Of a DNA stretch of 64,000 nt, positions 60,404 through 64,000 are shown in pieces. Each line of letters starts with the position of its first letter. The stretch's first letter is position 1. Below the pieces are notes generated by a model. It had not been told where the DNA came from, made no database searches, and worked only from the letters and a program-made list of their open reading frames with translations. The translations under genes were made by a program, and so were the position numbers. This DNA comes from Psoroptes ovis (lineage: Eukaryota > Arthropoda > Arachnida > Sarcoptiformes > Psoroptidae): positions 4,065,501-4,129,500 of the forward strand of contig PQWQ01000001.1 of the NCBI GenBank assembly GCA_002943765.1. The letters run 5' to 3'.

Positions 60404-62555
60404 ATGCCATTAGAACAACGTGTTATACAGCCGATATATGTATCTCGCGGTTGTTTTCAGCAACCATCAGCAAATGCTGGCGGCTTATCAGCTTTAAACC
60501 CTTCGGCACATCCTCAAGCTTTGCCACAACAAATAACAAATATACCAAATGAACTGGAATGTGTGACCAATGGTACTTTAGGCAATATAATTAGACAATT
60601 ATCATCATTATCGAAACATGCCGAAAATTTATTTGGTTGTTTGCTTAATGATTTACAATCAATGTTACAACGTTCGCAACAATTGCAGCTGCGTATCGAG
60701 CAATTATCTAAGCATGTTGAACATTTAGATTCATCAACTTCTACGCAAGATTATATGCATTACAATGATTATAATCATCAAATGATGATGATCATGTCAT
60801 CGAAAAAAATGGTTATTCATCGTGGTACAAATAATCCACATACGAATGAACAACAATTTGATCAACAAATTATATCACACACAACAATGCCAGAATCATT
60901 GCGACAAGTTTATGAAAATTGTGATCCACCACCATTATTGCAAAAATTGAATGAATTTCGTGATGACAACATTAATGGTTTGACATTATATACGAATCCA
61001 AATTATTTTTTCGAGTTATGGCGTAAAGAAATGTTACAGGAAACAGCTAATATTAATTCCACGAAAAATATGAAAATGTCAAAATTGAGCAAAAATAAGC
61101 AACAACATGGTGATATAGCCAGTGGTGCAACGACTAAATCATCATCTAAACGGAATCGACAAAATAGTAAACAATTACATTATCAATCATCAACAGATTC
61201 GAGTTCATATGGTCAGATGTCGGTTGCTCCACCGCCACCGCCATCGTCGCAAGCTGTACAGCAGCAATATTATCAGTCTCAGCAGCAACAACCATCACAT
61301 TATCAGCAAAGTAATTATATGCAACAACAGCAAATGGAAATATTGACAGCAAAACAAACAGGTGGCACTATGACAACTAGTGTTGCTGGCAATTATACTG
61401 TGATTGAAGGGTCGTATATTGATCCTAATAATTATCAGCATCATTATGTACAATATAATACAAATAATGGCAAACCATCACCCTACCAGCCGCCACAGCA
61501 GTCGGCAAGACCAAATTCCTTAGAATTACAACAGCAGAATTATTATTATCAGCAGAATCCATCTCAGCAGCCATCCGGTTATAATTCTGGTCAACAAAGA
61601 ATTGTTCAATATGGGACTCAGCCATATCAGCAACCCCAACAACAACAAACATCACCTCAACATTCATCCATTAGTAATAATAATAATAATAATAATTTGA
61701 CGCCAACAAGAAGATTATCTGGTGCTCAAGTATCAAGGCCATCACAGCCGCCTCCAGCACCACCTTCAAGTGGCAGTAATTCTCCTGGCATGAATTCACA
61801 GCCTGGAACACCTAGAAAAACAGCAGCAACAATGATGATGGTCAATGGGCAAGAAGTAGAAATGCGTTCAGATTTATTAGTCAATAATAATCGCATGGTA
61901 TCCAGAGATTCACTTCCACCACCACCACCTCCGCCACCACCATCAACTTCTTCAAGTCAAAATGCTCAATTAACTAATGGATCAATGAATAATGATATGA
62001 TCGACGCAACTCTACCACCACCACCTCCGCCGCCACCCCCGCCTCCGTCTTCATCAACCACTAATAATTCAAATAGTTAGTTTCGATTGATTGATTTTAT
62101 GATATTTAAATATTTTTCTCTATTTTATAGATGAATTTAATTCACCACCACCTCCACCGCCGCCACCAATGAACGGTAATGGCTCGATACCGGTTAACAA
62201 TATCAATATTAATAATAATAATCAGCAACAATTAAAACAGCCAACTGCTAATAAACCTACAGCCGAAGAATTGAAATCAGTTGTGTTGAAAAAAATCGAT
62301 CCATTGCCTCAAACGAATAGCAATAAAAATGATGATGTACGTTCTAATTTATTAGCAGCAATAAGACATGGTATAAAATTGAAACGAGTAGCCGAAGAAA
62401 AAAAGCGTGAAGTAGAACAAAATGGTCCATTGCATGATGTTGCATCGATATTGGCGCGTCGAGTTGCATTAGAATTATCCGATTCTGATGGTGTTGATGG
62501 CGGTGATGATGATGGCAATGATTCAGATCCTTGGGATGATGAAAGTGAATGCTAA
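60404..62555 (+). CDS. SCAR: SCAR/WAVE actin nucleation-promoting factor
   Basis: WAVE links Rac signalling to Arp2/3-driven actin assembly within the five-part WAVE complex. Exons 60404-62075 and 62131-62555 join in phase (55-bp intron) to give 698 residues (human WAVE1-3 about 500-560). The start is the conserved MPLEQRVI. The N-terminal WAVE homology domain includes NELECVTNGTLGNIIRQLSSL, heptad-rich sequence, and LYTNPNYFFELWRKEMLQ. The middle is greatly expanded with Gln/Tyr/Asn runs, then proline runs (PPPPPPPPP) for profilin and SH3 partners. The C-terminal WCA module is intact: WH2 SNLLAAIRHGIKLKRV (628-643), connector HDVASILARRVALELSD (659-675) and an acidic end DSDPWDDESEC with the conserved Trp. 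AATAAA at 62961 may be its poly(A) signal. Confidence 0.95.
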
Positions 62556-63177
62556 AAATGAATATTTCGAAGATTACTCTCATACAATATTATTTCATTG
62601 TAGATAGTCTCAAAAAAGTTATTGAAGTATTATTAATCAAGACATCTAAACACATGACGATAAAATATTCCATTTTTGTATGAAAAATATGATTGATTCT
62701 TTCATCAAAGTATAAAGCATCTCGCATTAAATTTTAATCTATTTATTTCTAACCAGAAAAAAAAAGTTTCAAAATTTCCATTGTAACAAATAAGCTATTA
62801 CAATTTCTACTTATGTTTTGATTTATTTGTGTGTTTATATGTATGATGTCTGCGTGTGTTACTTTGTAATTTTTCTCAATCATTCTGATTTATGATTTTT
62901 GCATGATTCTTTTCTTTTTTGAATTTGAATGATTTCATTGATTTAAATATTATAATTATTAATAAATTATATATACAAAGATTTCAATGAATCTAAAGTT
63001 TTCAATTTTTATTTCGATTGCCATCGACCATAAAATTATTTGAAAATTATAAAATTACTGTTGCCATCTATCATTTAAAGTTTTTGTCGAAAATATTATT
63101 TTGTACTCTTCAATTGATTGTTAAATTTTCATCTAAACGAATTAATATTAAAAATAAACTCAATCAAATTGACCAAA
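62556..63177. other. SCAR 3' UTR and DHRS4 promoter
   Basis: About 620 bp containing a SCAR 3' UTR with AATAAA at 62961-62966, and upstream of the SDR start a GCCATCTA at 63063-63070. No ORF of note. Confidence 0.5.
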
Positions 63178-64000
63178 ATGTCAAGGATATTATCAAAACA
63201 ATGGATAATTCGATCAACTTTAAAACGATTAAACAATAATCGCTTCCTATCGACAACCATTCAGCCAGGACATGCAAAATATAATCTTGAATCTAAAATA
63301 GCATTAGTAACAGCATCGACCGATGGGTACGTTTGTGATTTATTTTTCATGAAATTTAAATTGTATTCGGCATAATTTGAATAATTTACGCATTAGAATT
63401 GGTTTTTCTATTGCAAAACGCTTGGCTCAGAGCGGTGCAACCGTCATTGTTAGCAGTCGTAAACAAGCAAACGTTGATCGTGCATTGCAACAATTAAAAG
63501 ATGATGGTCATACATCGGTCGATGGAATTGTTTGTCATGTAGGCAAAGAAGAAGATCGACAAAATATGGTTCAATTGGTGAGTGTTTTTATTTTGATTTA
63601 CAGCTCGAACTTTTCCAAACTTTTCGCTTTCAAATTTATTCAAAGATTGCTGACAAATATAAAGGATTAGACATTTTAGTGTCGAATGCAGCAACTAATC
63701 CAGCTGTTGGTCATATTCTTGACGTAAGTTTTTGTTAAGATTTCTTGAAACGTTGAAATTCACAATTTTTTCGTGTTTTACAGTGCGAAGAAAGTGTCTA
63801 TGACAAAGTAAGTGATGATTTTGCTTAAGAATTCTCTATAAATATCTTCTCTATTAGATTATGGACACAAATGTGAAAGCACCATTTTTATTGACAAAAG
63901 CATTAGTACCATTCATGGAAAAACAAACCAAATCAAAAGATAAAGCAATCGTTTATATTAGTTCATTTGCTGGCTATCAAATGATGCCATTATTATCTAC
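63178..64000 (+). CDS. DHRS4: Short-chain dehydrogenase/reductase, DHRS4-like, partial
   Basis: DHRS4-type SDRs are NADP-dependent carbonyl/retinal reductases of peroxisomes or mitochondria. Exons 63178-63326, 63397-63577, 63646-63723, 63784-63807 and 63858-64000 (open) join in phase. Residues 1-28 (MSRILSKQWIIRSTLKRLNN) are basic and Ser/Thr-rich, fitting a mitochondrial presequence. The Rossmann cofactor motif is ASTDGIGFSIAKRLAQ, with VSSRKQANVD following strand two. NAA (SNAATNPAVGHILD) and NVKAPFLLTKALVPFME match DHRS4, and VYISSFAGY leads toward the catalytic Ser; the YxxxK lies beyond the window. The fourth exon is only 24 nt. The C-terminus, and any SRL-like peroxisomal signal, cannot be seen. 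Confidence 0.9.

Noticed and set aside
1..64000. CRISPR arrays, bacterial operons, tRNA or rRNA genes
   Set aside because: No regularly spaced repeats, no ribosome-binding-site-led operons, and no B-box or cloverleaf seen by eye; the window is clearly eukaryotic. A tRNAscan run would settle tRNAs.

Overview
The window is eukaryotic nuclear DNA from a small-genome arthropod, most likely an acariform (astigmatid, dust-mite-like) mite. The evidence is a very AT-rich background, many introns of only about 50-75 bp, metazoan families (polycomb PCGF, WAVE/SCAR, YEATS4, NMT, LIM proteins) and an arthropod-type ABCH transporter. The species assignment is inference.

Layout. 1-3154 (minus): a PCGF polycomb RING protein running off the left edge. 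3155-18.8 kb: about 15 kb with no credible gene, holding microsatellites, a 186-bp hAT-type MITE and two foldback hairpins. 18.8-28.35 kb: a cluster of decayed retroelements (Ty1/copia, Ty3/gypsy, BEL/Pao) plus a hAT transposase fragment. 28.35-32.85 kb: nothing recognised. 32.85-43.83 kb: a dense gene block with mitochondrial alanyl-tRNA synthetase (+), GH35 beta-galactosidase (-), YEATS4/GAS41 (-), N-myristoyltransferase (+), a small predicted membrane protein (-) and an ABCH-type transporter (-). 43.8-48.26 kb: gene-poor. 48.26-55.83 kb: a 15-exon multi-LIM gene (-) with a 2.7-kb intron. 57.5 kb: a small acidic single-exon gene (+). 60.4-62.56 kb: SCAR/WAVE (+). 63.18 kb to the right edge: a DHRS4-type short-chain dehydrogenase (+), truncated by the window end.

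The genes are housekeeping or developmental and do not form a functional cluster. Their arrangement is compact: AlaRS and beta-galactosidase are tail to tail with 23 bp between stop codons, and YEATS4 and NMT are head to head across 180 bp. I rebuilt exons from the sequence by matching GT/AG sites, reading phase and family consensus, so exon ends are predictions. The most unusual points are a mitochondrial AlaRS that lacks the whole editing domain, a PCGF RING with Asp in place of the zinc-binding His, an ABCH protein with altered signature and switch motifs, and a LIM gene built from repeated one-exon modules.
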